A DNA stretch of 64,000 nucleotides from Malaya genurostris (GCF_030247185.1 NC_080571.1:45190002-45254001), one strand, 5' to 3'; counted from the first letter of the stretch, positions 48,215-62,403 are shown. Notes: a model not told the origin generated them from the sequence alone. Made by a program: numbers and translations.

Positions 48215-49850
48215 TGAAACATGAAGGTCAATTCCATTTCCTCCTTTTTGCATTTTGAATTTATTTGATGTCAATAAATGCTACGGTAGAACATCACAAC
48301 AGCGATCATGGAAGTTTCCGCAATGAAAATTACACTTAACCTAAAATGTAATAAATTCTATAGCCCACAACAAATGTTTCATAAATGTAATTCAAAAATA
48401 TTAAATTTGCTCTGAGTGACACTGTCATCCAATGAACACACACACATAAACACAAGTTTAGTACTGTGAAAGAATTGAATTCACAGCTGTATTGAGAGCA
48501 TTGTTATGCATTGTTTTAATCTAGTAGCTGTTCGTGTGTAACCAACAAAATAGCAGGTCTAATGGTTCTAGTACACGAGATAAAAAGTGGAGCAGAAATG
48601 AATGAATATATGTGAAACACATAAAAACAGCAGTCTCAATGAACGAAATTAAAATTTCTTATTGTCCAACGTCAAGAGTCAACAGAAAAGCCCCATTGGG
48701 CAGTATTTAGGATTTTTTTTTAATTCAAATAAGCCTACAGTTGAGATGGGATCCTAATAATATCTTCGAACCCTTGCCCACATGCGAAATTGTTAGCCCC
48801 CGAAATGGCTTCAATTTGCCAATCTCAGAGTAATGTTAAATTCATTAAACTGTATTGCCCTAGGCAGAGGGCTCTCGCTTGCTTCTCGTCTGCCAGCACG
48901 ATCCTTGCAGGCACGCAAACTTCACCAAATCAACCAAACAAAAACAAAAAAAATGCAAGCCATATTTCGCTACCAATGTTTGCTTGCGGGTATGCAAATT
49001 GGGCGAACGCTCATGCTTACATGATTCCAGAAGCACCGACGGCTGGAATGATAATTGTTCGTGTAGCACTTATCTTCATTATGGTTATTTTCGGTCATGA
49101 TTTGCACCCATTATGGAGCGAAGCCCGATTTCCCGAAATCGACTGCAAAAGTTGAAAAGTTAATTACGATAATGATGTTTAAGGATTGGTTGGACAGTGC
49201 TGTAATGAAGGATATTTTTGCTTGGAATTTCGGTGTGACTGGAAGTGCAAAATGTGTCTCGTTACAGTTTTTATTTTGTTGTACAAAGTTTCGATTTTTT
49301 TTGTTCATCAAATCGAGTCCTACCACATACAACTTGACATACAACTTCAACCGCTTAGCTTAAATCCAGTAGCAAATCTAACGCAAAACGGCAGTCACGA
49401 ACCGATTCGTACTCAAACGCATTACTCATTCGTATTCCCACCGTAATCGAAACATGTCATTTGTGGTGTGTACACCTTCCACTTCCACCTCCACTTCGTC
49501 GTTTCGGGTAACACATTGTAATACAATCAACGGTTTTGCAGCGCGACGAAGTGGATAAACGTTGACATTGATATCATAATACACACTTCGCACGCACCTC
49601 GGACGCACGGTTCGACGGACGGACGCCGGTAGCCGAAAATGGGTGGGTTCGACATTAGGCTTTTATAGACTAGGCGCCGACAGGGAGACGGAAGCCTTTT
49701 GGCCGAAGCACGACTATTCTCACCACCCGACGGCACAGATCAGGAGGCTACTGGGGGCTACTGAACAGCGAACAGACTTTCGACCGCCTGAAACCTGAAT
49801 CGGGGATTAGTGTTTCTCGGACCACTAGGCAGTGGTTTCAAAAGAAAAAA
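48215..49850. other. Unique-looking interval, no gene established
   Basis: No transposon recognised. Short frames in 48790-49450 match nothing I know. An octamer-like ATGCAAAT occurs at 48993. Composition rises in GC from about 49450 towards 49800. Confidence 0.3.
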
Positions 49851-49859
49851 AAATCTCAC

Positions 49860-49923
49860 CCGTATGCCGGTAAGCCTCTCCAGATAAATTGGCGGCGAAC
49901 AGTAGTAGGACCTTTTTCGACAT
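49860..49923 (-). CDS. Possible first coding exon with a signal-peptide-like N-terminus
   Basis: On the reverse strand, ATG at 49923 (context ttttaaaATG) opens MSKKVLLLFAANLSGEAYR, a basic start followed by a short hydrophobic stretch, and reaches a donor-like acgg|gtgagat at 49860/49859. The neighbourhood is less repetitive and richer in GC. No second exon could be recognised downstream (towards lower coordinates), and the hydrophobic core is short, so this is speculative. Confidence 0.18.
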
Positions 49924-49929
49924 TTTAAA

Positions 49930-50540
49930 ACCCGGTACGTGGCTTACACGACTCGGCCAGATCTTGATCGTTGACGATATTGATTCCCTTGTTCGTCTAT
50001 CATGACAGGACTTATCGTGACAAGCCATGAGCAGTGATCGGCGACTGACGCGATCAGATATTTAGTTGTTGAACTTTATCGCAAGGGAAGGGGAAATATC
50101 CGTCCACAGGGGAAAGGATATGATCTCATCCGAAGTGCTGTATCAGACGAGATGTTTGTTGTTTTCTTTTGGGTTTAGGAACAGTTGACGTGAGGAAAAA
50201 AAGCGAATTGATCATATTACATTATTTTCGGGCCGTTAGCGAATGATAAAACTAAGTGCCGGCGAATTCTTATTTCATGCCTCGTCGTGAGTGATTCCAG
50301 ACTATAGGTATAGACATGAAAACGGTGCAACTTAACGAAAACCTAAGTTTTTCGAATTTCATGCCTAAATATCTCAAGACCTTTTACTCCAGACTAATTG
50401 AGTAAGCTAAAGTGATTGGGAATAACATGTTGTTTCACATTGTGCAAACTGTGTTGATTCCTGCATTCTGATCAATACCGATGAGAAGGATTGTGGGTTC
50501 GGTACATGTCGCTACTAGAACATGCATAGCAAAAAGGGAT
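49930..50540. other. Unique interval, possible upstream region
   Basis: No ORF or transposon of note. It would be the 5' flank of the candidate exon at 49860-49923 if that is real. Confidence 0.25.
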
Positions 50541-50543
50541 AGT

Positions 50544-50806
50544 GGCCGTTCTCACTTCCACTTTCACAATCATTTCACTTACATGTCGCTTCACTTGATT
50601 TTCCCTATTACCAGTATCACGCATAGTGAAGTGATCATTGTAGTGGAGGAAACTTATTTTTTCAACGAAATGTTGATGGCGTGATGATCATAATGACATC
50701 AAGTTCATCCAAATAATTACTTTTGTCTTTGAAGCGACTTTCGTACTAAGGACCTAAATTCACTTCACTCGATTTTCACCGTGAAGTGATACCGATAATA
50801 AGGGCC
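50544..50806. mobile_element. MITE with GGCCCTTATTACCG-type ends, copy 2
   Basis: Same interior as 2013-2334 (phrases 'tcacgcatagtgaagtgatca' and 'cataatgacatca'). The left terminal repeat has lost several bases (GGCC then GTTCTC), and the right end reads ATAATAAGGGCC. Confidence 0.6.
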
Positions 50807-51734
50807 TGTTTATCAGAAAATTTTAGAAAAATATTATCATGCGTTTGAGACTTTGGGTAGCCGGCTACCGAAAATACGTTGAAAATTAATCGTGTTTGGT
50901 GTTAATATGCACCTTCTACTAAAAATAATATGCATAAAACGATAAATTTTGTTAAATAAACTCTGGGCATACGGCTGTCGCGAGTGCCACCAGCCATTTG
51001 TACATTCATTCTTTCGCGTTCTGTTTCGTTTTGATAGATAACCGTAATACAGGCAAAATACCACCCGGTCCAACCACCTTTATTCTCTTTATCGTATCGG
51101 CATTTTGTCATCTTTCTAATCGTTTCATTGATTTCAATGTTTACGTTAGTGAAACTTCGGAGAATTTCGAATTGTATCGACTTCGGTCTTGGCCCTTCTA
51201 TGTCTGAAGCAGTGCAGTGCAGTGAATTAACGAATCATCGCACAAAACATGTCTTTCAAAATCGACACGAAAAACTTTCTTTAATCAACCTAGTGGTGTC
51301 ATGATGCCTTTCTTATATTACTTATATTTCCAAAAACATCACTAGAAGATTCTGTCAGGATTTTTTTTAACTTTCTTTGGTATAAACTCCCATCACGTTT
51401 TCATTTGTAAACAGTTATGTGAAGTTAATATAGGTTTAAATGTGACAACCCTACACGCTAAACAAAATTGAACAAAGCACGCTGTGTGCAAGGTGGTGGC
51501 GTTTTCTTGATAGTTTTGATACTCAATGCCTTATAATTTCGGAACCGGAAGCCGGATCTGGATGAAATGGCACAGTATCTTTTAAGTCATTAAGAGCTTT
51601 AATTTGAATAATGATTTGTGAAAATCGGTTCAACCGTTGCTGAGAAATCGAAGTAAGTTCCGTTTTTGGAGCTTTTCTGTACTATTATCAGTACGTTCGG
51701 AAACGGGAACCGGGATATAAGGTTGCTTCATTTA

Positions 51735-52577
51735 GAATTGGAACAAACTTTTGCTCATATTGTGGCGCTCCTGGTGGACGGATTTGGAAGTTATTGGCGC
51801 CCACATATCGGGAATTTTGTCAGCTTCACGTATGATTTTTGACATTCCGCATATGACCAGGTGCTGACCAAGTTCGACGGGTGTCTTCTGATGGACGATG
51901 AAACCTATGCCAAGGGCTGACTTCGGGCAAATCCCAGGTCAAAAATTTTACTTGGAAACGGCTCGGGGGGATGTTCCAGCCAAATTTAAATTTGTTTTTG
52001 ACGACAACTTTGCAAGAAAATTTATGATTTGGCACGGCATTTGCAGCTGTGACAAAAAAAACGAAAGTTTTCGTTACAAATAGGTAAATGACATCGGAAC
52101 TATACCCAAAATAGTGTCTCCAAAAACGATCATTCGATCCCACGACCATTCCGTAATGTTTTGGCCAGATTTGGCAAGCTGTCATTACAGCAAAGTCGCT
52201 CAAGAATGGTAAGCAGAGAAAGGGGTCTAGTTTGTTCCGAAAAACCTTAACCCACCCAACTGCCCCCAGTTCCGCACTATTGAGAAATACTAGGCAATCA
52301 TGAAGAGGAGACTCAAGGCAAAGGGAAAGGTTGTCAAAGACATCAATCAGATGACGACCTGGTGGAAAAAGATAGCTGAAACGATGGACGAAGAAGGTGT
52401 GCGCCGCCTAGTGAGCCGTGTTACAGGAAAAATTCGAGAATTCGTTCGAAACCGTGACGAATAATTTTATCCGCATTTTTTCTTAAAAGTATGAAGAAAA
52501 CGCTAAATTTGTATAAAAAAGCCCTTGAATTCAATAATAAATAACTGAAATACAGGCAATTGTCTTTGTTCCAATTC
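51735..52577 (+). mobile_element. ITmD37E-like transposon, copy 2 (internally deleted)
   Basis: 843 bp with inverted ends GAATTGGAACAAA and TA on both sides (51733-51734, 52578-52579). The element is shorter than copy 1 because the N-terminal part of the transposase is missing. The terminal repeats differ from those of copy 1, so it is a different lineage of the family. Confidence 0.75.
51880..52464 (+). pseudogene. DD37E transposase remnant, multiple stops
   Basis: Legible motifs are LMDDETYAK (first Asp), IPGQKFYLETARGDVP, FMIWHGICSCDKKNE, FWPDLASCHYSKVAQEW (second Asp) and NPPNCPQFRTIEKY (Glu). A stop replaces the Trp expected after the last motif. Exactly 37 positions separate the second Asp from the Glu. 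The tail VRRLVSRVTGKIREFVRN and a stop end the gene at about 52464. Several in-frame stops and frame changes abolish function. Confidence 0.72.
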
Positions 52578-53849
52578 TATCTGAAGCAAGCTTTAGTAGT
52601 CCCGAAGTAGATTTATAATTCGACTAACTTACATGTTCTGCCAACAAGATAAATTAACCAGTAAGTTTTATAAAAATTTGCACCTCTGTCGGCATCACTT
52701 CTGAAAAACTACCGGGACCAAAAGTCGGATCTGGATCAACTTTTCGGGGATTTTTAAAGAATTTCCAGACCTTTCATTTGCATCTTAGTTTGAGAAAATC
52801 GATTAATAAATTTCCGAGGAAATTGAGTGAGCATTTTCTCATAGATTTGCACATATTGCCTTGTAATTCCGAAACCGGAAGTCTGATCGGGATAAAGTTC
52901 AATAGCGATGTATGGGACCACAGGACCTTCCATTTGAGTTTAAGTTTGTGAAAATCGGTTCAGCCATCTCTGAGAAAATCGAGTGACATTATTTGTCACA
53001 TACACACACGCCAAGCGAAAGACCGCAATGGATGTCTTCTATGCACTGAAACGCAAAGTCAATTTAGTCATAATATTAGACAATTCAGTCATAATATAGT
53101 ATAGCCAAAACGCTTTTATAATTGATTTTCTCGCCTATAGTGAAATTGTTCATACTTTGTTACAGATCGAAATCTTTGGCAAGAACTAAGAGCTAAAAAT
53201 ATCTAGTTTGTTTGTGTGCATATCAACCTATATGATATTCAAAGTATGCGGCTAGCTGACATTTGTAACTAAAACTACACGATGTGGTACGTTGAAAGAG
53301 ACTTGTGTTTTTTCGACTTGTTAGAAGTCCTGCTTCTCATTTATAAAATGCTTTTTTTCAATATTCCTATAAATTTCGAGTTACCAAATTTAAACCGTCA
53401 AAATCGAGCAGATTCTACGAAATTTTATTTTGTTATCTTTTATTTATGACTTAAACATTGCTATACGTTTCAGATTCGACAATTTATCAAATGTGTTTTT
53501 ACAGTTCCTGAAAGTTACCCTTGATAACAAAAAAAAACAATACAAATATTTTGCTTTATATATTGAAAATATTTTGGTTGATTTTTTACATGTTATACTT
53601 CAGAAGACGCCATTATTTTACCATCATGAAAAACGCAATTAATTCAAATTTTTTGTAAGATTTGACATAAATGTATTTCTAACGTATATTTATCTTTAAA
53701 CAGAATAGGTGAAGAATTCGCTGAAACATTTAAAAAAAAAGTTCATAGGGCCGATTTATAATGAATTTAAACATGGTATCAGGCGTACAACTTCCGCCGT
53801 TTTACCTTTTTACCTTTTTTTATATATATAAAAAATAGGTATAGAATTC

Positions 53850-55540
53850 GCTCAAACTTTAGAAAATTTTTCCGAGGCCCGGAGGGCCGAATGACAATAC
53901 CAATCGATTCAGCTCAACGAACTGAGCAAATGTCCGTGTGTGTGTGTATGTGTGTGTGTGTGTGTATGTGTGTGTGTCTGTATGTGTGTTGTCAACTAAG
54001 AGGTCGAGATCTCAGAGATGGCTGGACCGATTTTGATCAAACTAGTCGCAGATGAAAGGCCTCCCCGTCACCCAGAACGCCATTGAATGGTTTTGAGATA
54101 GGATGTTTTCTTTTTGAGCTATACGAAGTTTTATGTCAAATTTATTAGTTTTTTGACAGTATCTGTCACATTTGACCTCGAAAACAGAATATTTTTTCAG
54201 ACTTAGATTCTGCACCGTAAAAGCTATCCAACAAGCCATAGATTGTTAAAAGCCGTCCATTTTCAACGGAGATATCGACATTTTTGTATAAGTGACTTTT
54301 CCTCCCTTTCCAGCAGTAGGAGTTTTGAGCGCTGTATGACAAAGCAATGCTTGGGAGCAACGTAAAATACGATTTCTGTGTACAGCATCCTTTTTCATCA
54401 CATTTTGCCTCGGACCGATTTTAGCACGGTTCGTTTTTGGCAACATAATCTTTCGAATATGGCATATGTAAACCAGATGATATCAGCATTTTCGAGTTGA
54501 AAATAATTCCATAATTATATTGATTTAAACTACTTACAGCAATAAATGCTGGAAAAATATAACTTCCATATACGATACGACTCAGCTCGTCGAGATCAGC
54601 AAATGCGTGCGTGACAAATAATTTCACTCAATTTTCTCGGAGATGGCTAAACCGTTTTCTACAAACTCAGATTCATATGAAAAGTCGTATACTCCCAAAC
54701 AAGGTTCCTGAATTATGTTCGGTTCCGACCTCTGGTTCCGGAACTACAGTATGAAACGAAATTAAAACAATGAAATTCATTTTTCTCGTAGATGGCTGAA
54801 CCGATCTAAAATTCAAATGAAATCTAAGAATCATCTATGATTCAAATGAGAGGTCTTGAAATCCTATAAAACATCTTACTTTTTAGTCAGATCCGACTTC
54901 TGGTTTAGGAAATACAGGGTGATTAGTATAAAAATTGTCCATTTCACATGAATCAATCAGGTTTATCGGGTTTACAGATTTGGATAGTCGATTACCAAAT
55001 AAATTTATTTCAGTTTGAGCGGTATTCGTTTTTAGATTCGGAATGTACCCCCAAATTTTAATTCGCACTACAATTTCTCAAAGATGTCTACACACTCCTC
55101 AGGTGAATTTAACTGATTTCGGCTACACCGATTTTAGAATTCCGGTTCCAGTATCGAATCGTTTCTCAAAGCGCAATCATTTTCTCAGAAAAGCCCAAAT
55201 CGAACTTTAAAAACAAAAATTCAAATTACAGGACTAAAGGTCCCATACAAAATTGGTGAATTTTATCCGATTCTGGAATTACAGATGATGAGTTTTAAAA
55301 ATTCATACCGATATAGAAGATGTAAATTGTTTGGCGTAATAATTTATGGCCATTCGGGTTATGCTAGTTCCTGAATACCGGCTCTGGAAGTACCATAAAT
55401 AATGACGAAAAACTCTAAAGTGGAACTTACATCGACATCTCATGGAATGATCAATCGATTGTCACACGTTAAGATTGAAATTCGACACGATTTGCAGTTT
55501 CGACATTACAGGGTACAGAGTGATTAAAATCTCAATTTGC
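53850..55540 (-). repeat. Dispersed repeat family A, copy 4 (reverse)
   Basis: Opens with 'gaggcccggagggcc' and 'cgaactgagc', then a short (TG)n (53937-53999). Serial monomers with 'agatggctgaaccgat', 'tccgacttctggtt' and related phrases follow to about 55540. The outer hairpin is not preserved. Confidence 0.55.
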
Positions 55541-55589
55541 CGTTTAAAACGACGATAATGGAAATAATATCACACCTAAGAATATTCAT

Positions 55590-55995
55590 GCAAAAACAAA
55601 TGCGGATTGATAAAAAAAAGTTTTTTTTTCAAAATTAAAAGCTTTATTGCGAAAAAGTGCCTACAGATGTATTATTCAAAGCATTGTCCATCGCTAGCGA
55701 CAACTTTCTCCCATCTTTCCGGCAATTTTCGGATCTCGGCTCGAAAAAAGGAGTCCTCTTTTGACACTATCCATGAAGCAATCCATTTTTCCAACTCTTC
55801 AAAGGATTGAAAATGTTGATCTGCAAGGCCGTGTGCCATCGAACGGAATAGGTGGAAGTCAGAAGGAGCGACATCTGGGGAATACGGCGGGTAGGGCAAG
55901 ACTTCCCATTTCAGCGTTTCCAGGTACTTTTTGACCACTTTTGCGACGTGAGGCCGAGCATTGTTGTGTTGGAGGATGACCTATCGGAAAACGGC
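55590..55995 (-). pseudogene. C-terminal fragment of a Mos1-like mariner transposase
   Basis: The reverse strand encodes NARPHVAKVVKKYLE (after the second Asp region, where Asp is replaced by Asn in HNNARPH), then PPYSPDVAPSDFHLFRSM (third Asp) and LPERWEKVVASDGQCFE to the stop at 55672. Motif wording (HxLF, KLPERWEKxVASDG) is that of the mauritiana/Mos1 group. The N-terminal two-thirds are missing. About 80 bp beyond the stop, a T-rich stretch may be the 3' end. Confidence 0.68.
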
Positions 55996-56196
55996 GGAAG
56001 CAAAGTTGTACACCTGATATTTTTAATGTCATCGTTATCGGTCTTGTTATTTGGTTATCAATATTCAGAAGTGTGATAAAAGCCTGTAAGTTTTATCCGT
56101 ATTCACGTCATCTAGTTATGTATCTGATATTACCCTTCCACCTTTTAATTAATTCAAAGCAGTTTCAAGTTGCTGCCCAAACAAACATTCTTGTTT

Positions 56197-57931
<1,735 letters not shown>

Positions 57932-58116
57932 CACAGGTTTTTTCCAGTGTCAATGAAAAAAACCTTGAAGAATTTATTATGACAGTAATATGATGAAAGC
58001 CTTATTACTCCACTGAATGGATTAACGCAGCTTTTATTTTCAAACTTGAGAACAATTACGAACAATGAGGTAAAACGAGCGCGATAGGCTTTTCTTTTTT
58101 CTTTAGAGAAAAAAAA

Positions 58117-58313
58117 GCCTTGGTATTACATTCCTGTAGTGGAATTTGACCTTCTGTTTCAACCGACTTCGCAGCCGATGCAGAGTGTACAGAACCATTG
58201 TATGGCTAGTGCTACGATTCTACTGACACTACGAATCCTTCCAGGTCGGGGCTCGAACATACGACAACTGGTTTGTGAGACCAGCGCCCTATGCATTGAA
58301 CCGCCAACCCGGG
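58117..58313 (-). mobile_element. tRNA-Val-derived SINE, copy 2
   Basis: Reverse-strand copy of the SINE at 18534-18730 with the same head (CCCGGGTTGGCGG) and tail. The anticodon loop reads CTCACAA (CAC, Val) instead of CTTACAA. B box GTTCGAGCCCC is intact. T-rich flank at the 3' end. Confidence 0.75.
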
Positions 58314-58319
58314 ATGATT

Positions 58320-59455
58320 ATTTCATTAGAGAAGGCATAGAATTACTAGAAAGCTGACTTTTGATCGAACATCATACGAACTGTTTCTTGATTGATTATT
58401 TCACCGGTTTTTTTTCTTTTTCCAGTGAAATTAACTATCGTTATCAGGTCTTCAGAATATATTTTTTAATTTCTTAATAACAATCTCTGATTTCCAAAAA
58501 TTTAAATACAGAAATACCTACAATCTTGGGATTCTACGGAATTGGGTTGTTTTCTTAGTATTGTCACATCACATTCAGACTATTTCAATTGATAAAAAAA
58601 ACATTCTCGGATAAATTTAGTCTCGTCGATAAACTATTTTCATTGTAAATTATTATTTTTGCGTTTTCAGTTATCTGTCTTCTTCTAGTCAGTTTTTTTT
58701 TGATATAGATAAAAATTTTAATTGAGCATCTTTAGCCTACTTGTTTCTAGATTGAGTAACAGTTTTTTAAACTCTGGAAACAATCTAGATCGCCTTGGAA
58801 GAAATGTCATAGAAACTATTATTTCAATATTTTGCCATTCAGATCCAACACAGTATGCAGAGCAAACCAAATTTACTCAATTTAAAATTAAAGTGTATTC
58901 AAAGAATCCATCCGTAGCATCAAGCACTTCCATCCAAACGGCCGTCGCCTTCATCCGGCAGAACAGTTTTCGATCGTAACTAAAGCTGATTTTCATGCTA
59001 AATTGAATATGCGCTGAAAGGCGCAAACGAAGTGATCAGACAGAAGAGATGAATTAATTAAGGAAATCGCCAAAAACACACTCGCGCCTCATACAACGTC
59101 AGCAGCAGCAGCACGAAGTGTCCGCTTATCAGATCAGTTTTTCTGCTGGAGTTTATGCTGCTGATGTTTCACTTAGGATCTCTGGCACGCTAATGGTGTT
59201 TTATCATGCTAAAAAGAAGGCTTTCAAATGGATTCCCTTTTGGTTTGCCACGGCACAGGTTTAATCGACGAGTGGCGCACTGAATCACGACTGTTCCGTT
59301 TCGCTACTTGGACTCGAGCTCTGTGGCATTGTTTGAGTGAGCGTAAGTGAGCGATCGATATGGAGATGCACGTAAGTAGGATGAGATGCATTATTTGGAT
59401 GACAGTAGAAAAATAGCTAATATGATGGTGTAGATCATTCTGGAATCTACGATAA
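58320..59455. other. Unique-looking interval
   Basis: No recognised gene or transposon. A less AT-biased part lies around 58900-59400 and includes a (CAG)n-like run at 59101 ('cagcagcagcagcacgaag'). Short frames here match nothing I know. Confidence 0.3.
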
Positions 59456-59463
59456 AAACCTGT

Positions 59464-60016
59464 TTTAATCCACCTAGTGGTGTAATGATGCCTTTCTGAT
59501 ATCAACCATACCATCATATATAATACTGTGATATTCTTCAAAATAATTTTCTTCGATTCCTAAAAAGAATAATCGAAATCGGTTTGTTTGACCGTCTACT
59601 GATAAAAACTATTAATTGGAGAAGATTTGAGGTCGATTTAGAAAAATTTTTAGGGTTTTTCGCCCTTTTCAGTGATGGTATACAATTTTTAACACACTTT
59701 ACCTTATATTTCCAGATCCGGAAGTCGGATCCAGATGGAATTCAGGAATTACGTATGAGACCACTGGACCTTTCATTTGAACCTAAGTTTATGAAAATCG
59801 GTTGCGCCATCTATGAGAAAAGCAAGAAAACATATTTTCATTTTTTTGCACATTTTACCCCATAACTCCGGAACCAAAAGTCGAATGCAAACAATATTCA
59901 GAAATTTTGTATGGGACTACAAGACCTTTCATTTGAAGTTTGTGAAAATCGGTTCAGCCAGCTCTGAGAAAAGTTAGTGCAAAAAAACGTAACATATGCA
60001 CATACGCACATACACA

Positions 60017-60066
<50 letters not shown>

Positions 60067-60176
60067 GCGTACTCGACGAACTGAGTCGAATGGTATATGA
60101 CACTCGGCCCTCCGGGCCTCGGTTCAAAAGTCGGTTTTCACAGTGTTTGCTTAACCTTTCTATATGAGAAAGGCAA
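59464..60176 (+). repeat. Dispersed repeat family A, copy 6 (complete, uninterrupted)
   Basis: Starts 'tttaatccacctagtggtgt', contains two or three monomers ('gaaaatcggttgcgccatct', 'gaaaatcggttcagcc'), then (CA)n at about 60009-60033 and (GA)n to about 60061. 'tcgacgaactgagtcgaatgg', 'ggccctccgggcc' and the terminal hairpin CCTTTCTATATGAGAAAGG end it. This copy defines the family and shows the empty AC site used by the R1-clade LINE in copy 1. Confidence 0.75.
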
Positions 60177-60179
60177 AAA

Positions 60180-61170
60180 ATAAGTTGAATCCTGTTAGTA
60201 AATAAAATAATGATCGAAATAAATCTAAAAGTCTCAAAAAAAAATCATAGGACAATTTGATTTTGTTTAAGTTATACTGTATTCTAAAATTTTTACCACT
60301 ACAAATACGGGTTCAAAACTGTTACAAAATGTTATTCTGTATTCCTTTGAAAGCAAGTGATTTTTATACCAGAGAAACCAGGCTACGTTGCCGACTTGAG
60401 CACGGGAATGGAGACTATTGTGGAAGAATTTTTTTTACAACTCGCAAAGTTTTCGAGTTCGTTTTCGACGCAGTGGGGTGCCGTTCTTTGAACGCGCATA
60501 CTTCTGAACGGTGTTGCTTCACTGTTTTCGCCATCAAGGTTAGAGTTCGACGGATAGAGCTGTCAAATTTTGTCTGTTGATTCATGGGCTACTATGATTG
60601 ATGCTGCATGGGTAGTTTCGTCAGTGCGGGTGAAGGTAAGCCCATTAAGAATCGAAAAGTTTTTACCATTTTTTTCAACTGCAAACGTTACTAGAATTGC
60701 TCATAAAAATTCCGAAATCATTAGAAATCAGTAACGCGAGGACAAAATAAAGTGGGTATAAAAGTTATCAGCAAACTCTATGGATTTCAATATATTTCAA
60801 ATGATTTCAAGCAATTCCAGAGGATCTTTGAAAATTCTGTTGCTTTGAAAGATCTCCGAAAAAATCTCCGACGAAATCTGGAAATCATATGGTTAGGATA
60901 TCAAGCATTCGGAGCTGATGTTAGGGTTTCTGTGATCCTCAAAATATCCAGTAAGACTTCAGAAGAACTTTGGAGACAGAAGGTTTTTGAAAATCAAATT
61001 GGATGTCAGAAGATTGAGACTTTCTAAAGGGACAATTCTAAAAGACATTTTCGTAGGAAAACCTTTTTGGGAGTAATTTTTAAATGCATACACAGCAAAA
61101 CATATAAAAATTCACACGGCATGTGAAAAGATGTAAATTTACAAAAAAATTATCTATGTAGGAAATAACA
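60180..61170. other. AT-rich interval, nothing recognised
   Basis: Two short plus-strand frames (60257-60580, 60752-61027) have no recognisable motifs. The sequence after 60740 is purine-rich with short direct repeats ('ttcaaatg', 'gaaatc'). Confidence 0.35.
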
Positions 61171-61179
61171 CATGGATCA

Positions 61180-61994
61180 ATAAGTCCCGAGACTAACAAT
61201 GGAAACAAATTTTTTTTGCAAATTTTATTTTTATTCATCAACAAATCACCTTTTAGGGTGATATAATAGTTCCAACGTTTTTCCAATTTTTCAATACCAT
61301 GTTTATAAAAAAAATTATTTTTCGCTTCAAAATAAGCTTCAGTTTCAGCGATGACCTCCTCATTTGAGCCAGAGCTTTTTTTTGGGAGCATTTTTTTAAG
61401 ATCAGCAAAGAGTCAGTAGTCACTGGGGGCTAAATCTGGCGAGTATGGGGTGTGGGGAAGCAGATCAAAGCCCAATTCGTTCAATTTAAACTGCTTTCTG
61501 AATCATAGACTAGTTGCTGTTTTTGTTCCATCGAAAGCAATCGCGGCACCCACTTGGAAAAAACCTTTTTCATGCTCAATTTTTCATGAAGGATAGTAAA
61601 TACACTTCCATATGATATCTGTGTCATCTCAGCAATCTCACGGAGCTTCACTTTACGATCTTTCATTATAATTTTTGTCATTTCACTCACATTTTCCGGT
61701 GTAACGGCTTCCACAGGTCTACCCGAGCGTTCCGCGTCATTTGTGTCGGTACGACCACGTTTAAACTCGGCGAACCACCGACAAATCGTTGCTTTTGATG
61801 GACAAGAGTCCGGATAACATTTTTCAATCCATTGTTTCACTTGCACAGTGTTTTTACCCATTAAAAAACAATGTTTTATCAAAACACGAAACTCGGTTTT
61901 TTCCTTTTTTTAAACAAACTACAAACGAGTACTCTAGAAAGACGTGGTTAATGGTTTACTATGAGCGCCATCTCTGCTTTAGTCTCGGGACTTA
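61180..61994 (-). mobile_element. Internally deleted mariner transposon
   Basis: About 815 bp between inverted ATAAGTCCCGAGACTAA ends. Reverse-strand coding retains the N-terminus and C-terminus of a mariner transposase but lacks the middle. The outermost few bases of the terminal repeats could not be fixed. Confidence 0.72.
61210..61910 (-). pseudogene. Mariner transposase, deletion derivative
   Basis: The N-terminal part reads IKHCFLMGKNTVQVKQWIEK and ERSGRPVEAVTPENVSEM, then ISYGSVFTILHEKLSM and KWVPRLLSMEQKQ, ending SESSLN. The sequence then jumps directly to NELGFDLLPHTPYSPD in another frame (near 61490-61430), so the first two catalytic Asp residues are deleted. The C-terminus has NEEVIAETEAYFEAKN and IEKLEKRWN. 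The start of the gene is frameshifted near 61885. Not functional. It belongs to the mariner family, in a lineage different from the copy at 45.4-46.7 kb. Confidence 0.72.
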
Positions 61995-62199
61995 TGCTAT
62001 CTTATCATATGTTTGGATGTTTTAGAGAACTATAGAGGTAACCTTTAAATAACATCAAATTATTTCAAAGAATTATTCCAATTCTGAAATTTTAAATTAT
62101 GTTACACCTTTCTGCGGCTTTTGATGATGGACAGGTAAGAATGCTATTAAAAAAACATGCAAAATGGCTCTATTTCATTAAACTGAAACAATAGCGGCA

Positions 62200-62403
62200 T
62201 AGTACATTTGAGAAAGTTGTGTAGTTTTGAATAATAAAATAATAAGAAAATAATATTTTTATCTCACTTTTAGAGTGGTTACTCACAAAAATAAATTTTC
62301 AAAAGATGGCGTCTATCATTCTGAGCAACTTTACAGGGGATACTGTACCTCGAAAACCACGTTTTCAACGTGTTATCAATTAAGACCGTAAAATTGGGCT
62401 TTT
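62200..62403 (+). repeat. Dispersed repeat family M, copy 3, left part
   Basis: Shares 'gttgtgtagttttgaataataa', 'tcattctgagcaacttt' and 'gttatcaattaagaccgtaaaatt' (the latter as complement of copy 1). The copy resumes at about 63004 ('ttttaaaccactgtgcattg') after the fold-back element. Confidence 0.5.

Larger units (their letters stand above)
51283..53030 (+). repeat. Dispersed repeat family A, copy 3, interrupted by an ITmD37E remnant
   Basis: Begins 'tttaatcaacctagtggtgtc' and contains several 150-180-bp monomers built on 'ccggaaccgg...', 'tttgaat', and 'tgaaaatcggttca'. It ends near 'cacatacacacacgcc', short of the terminal hairpin. The transposon remnant at 51735-52577 lies between monomers. 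Confidence 0.6.

Noticed and set aside
48790..49155. 121-residue ORF with many overlapping frames
   Set aside because: Several frames on both strands are open at once with no motif; reflects composition rather than coding.
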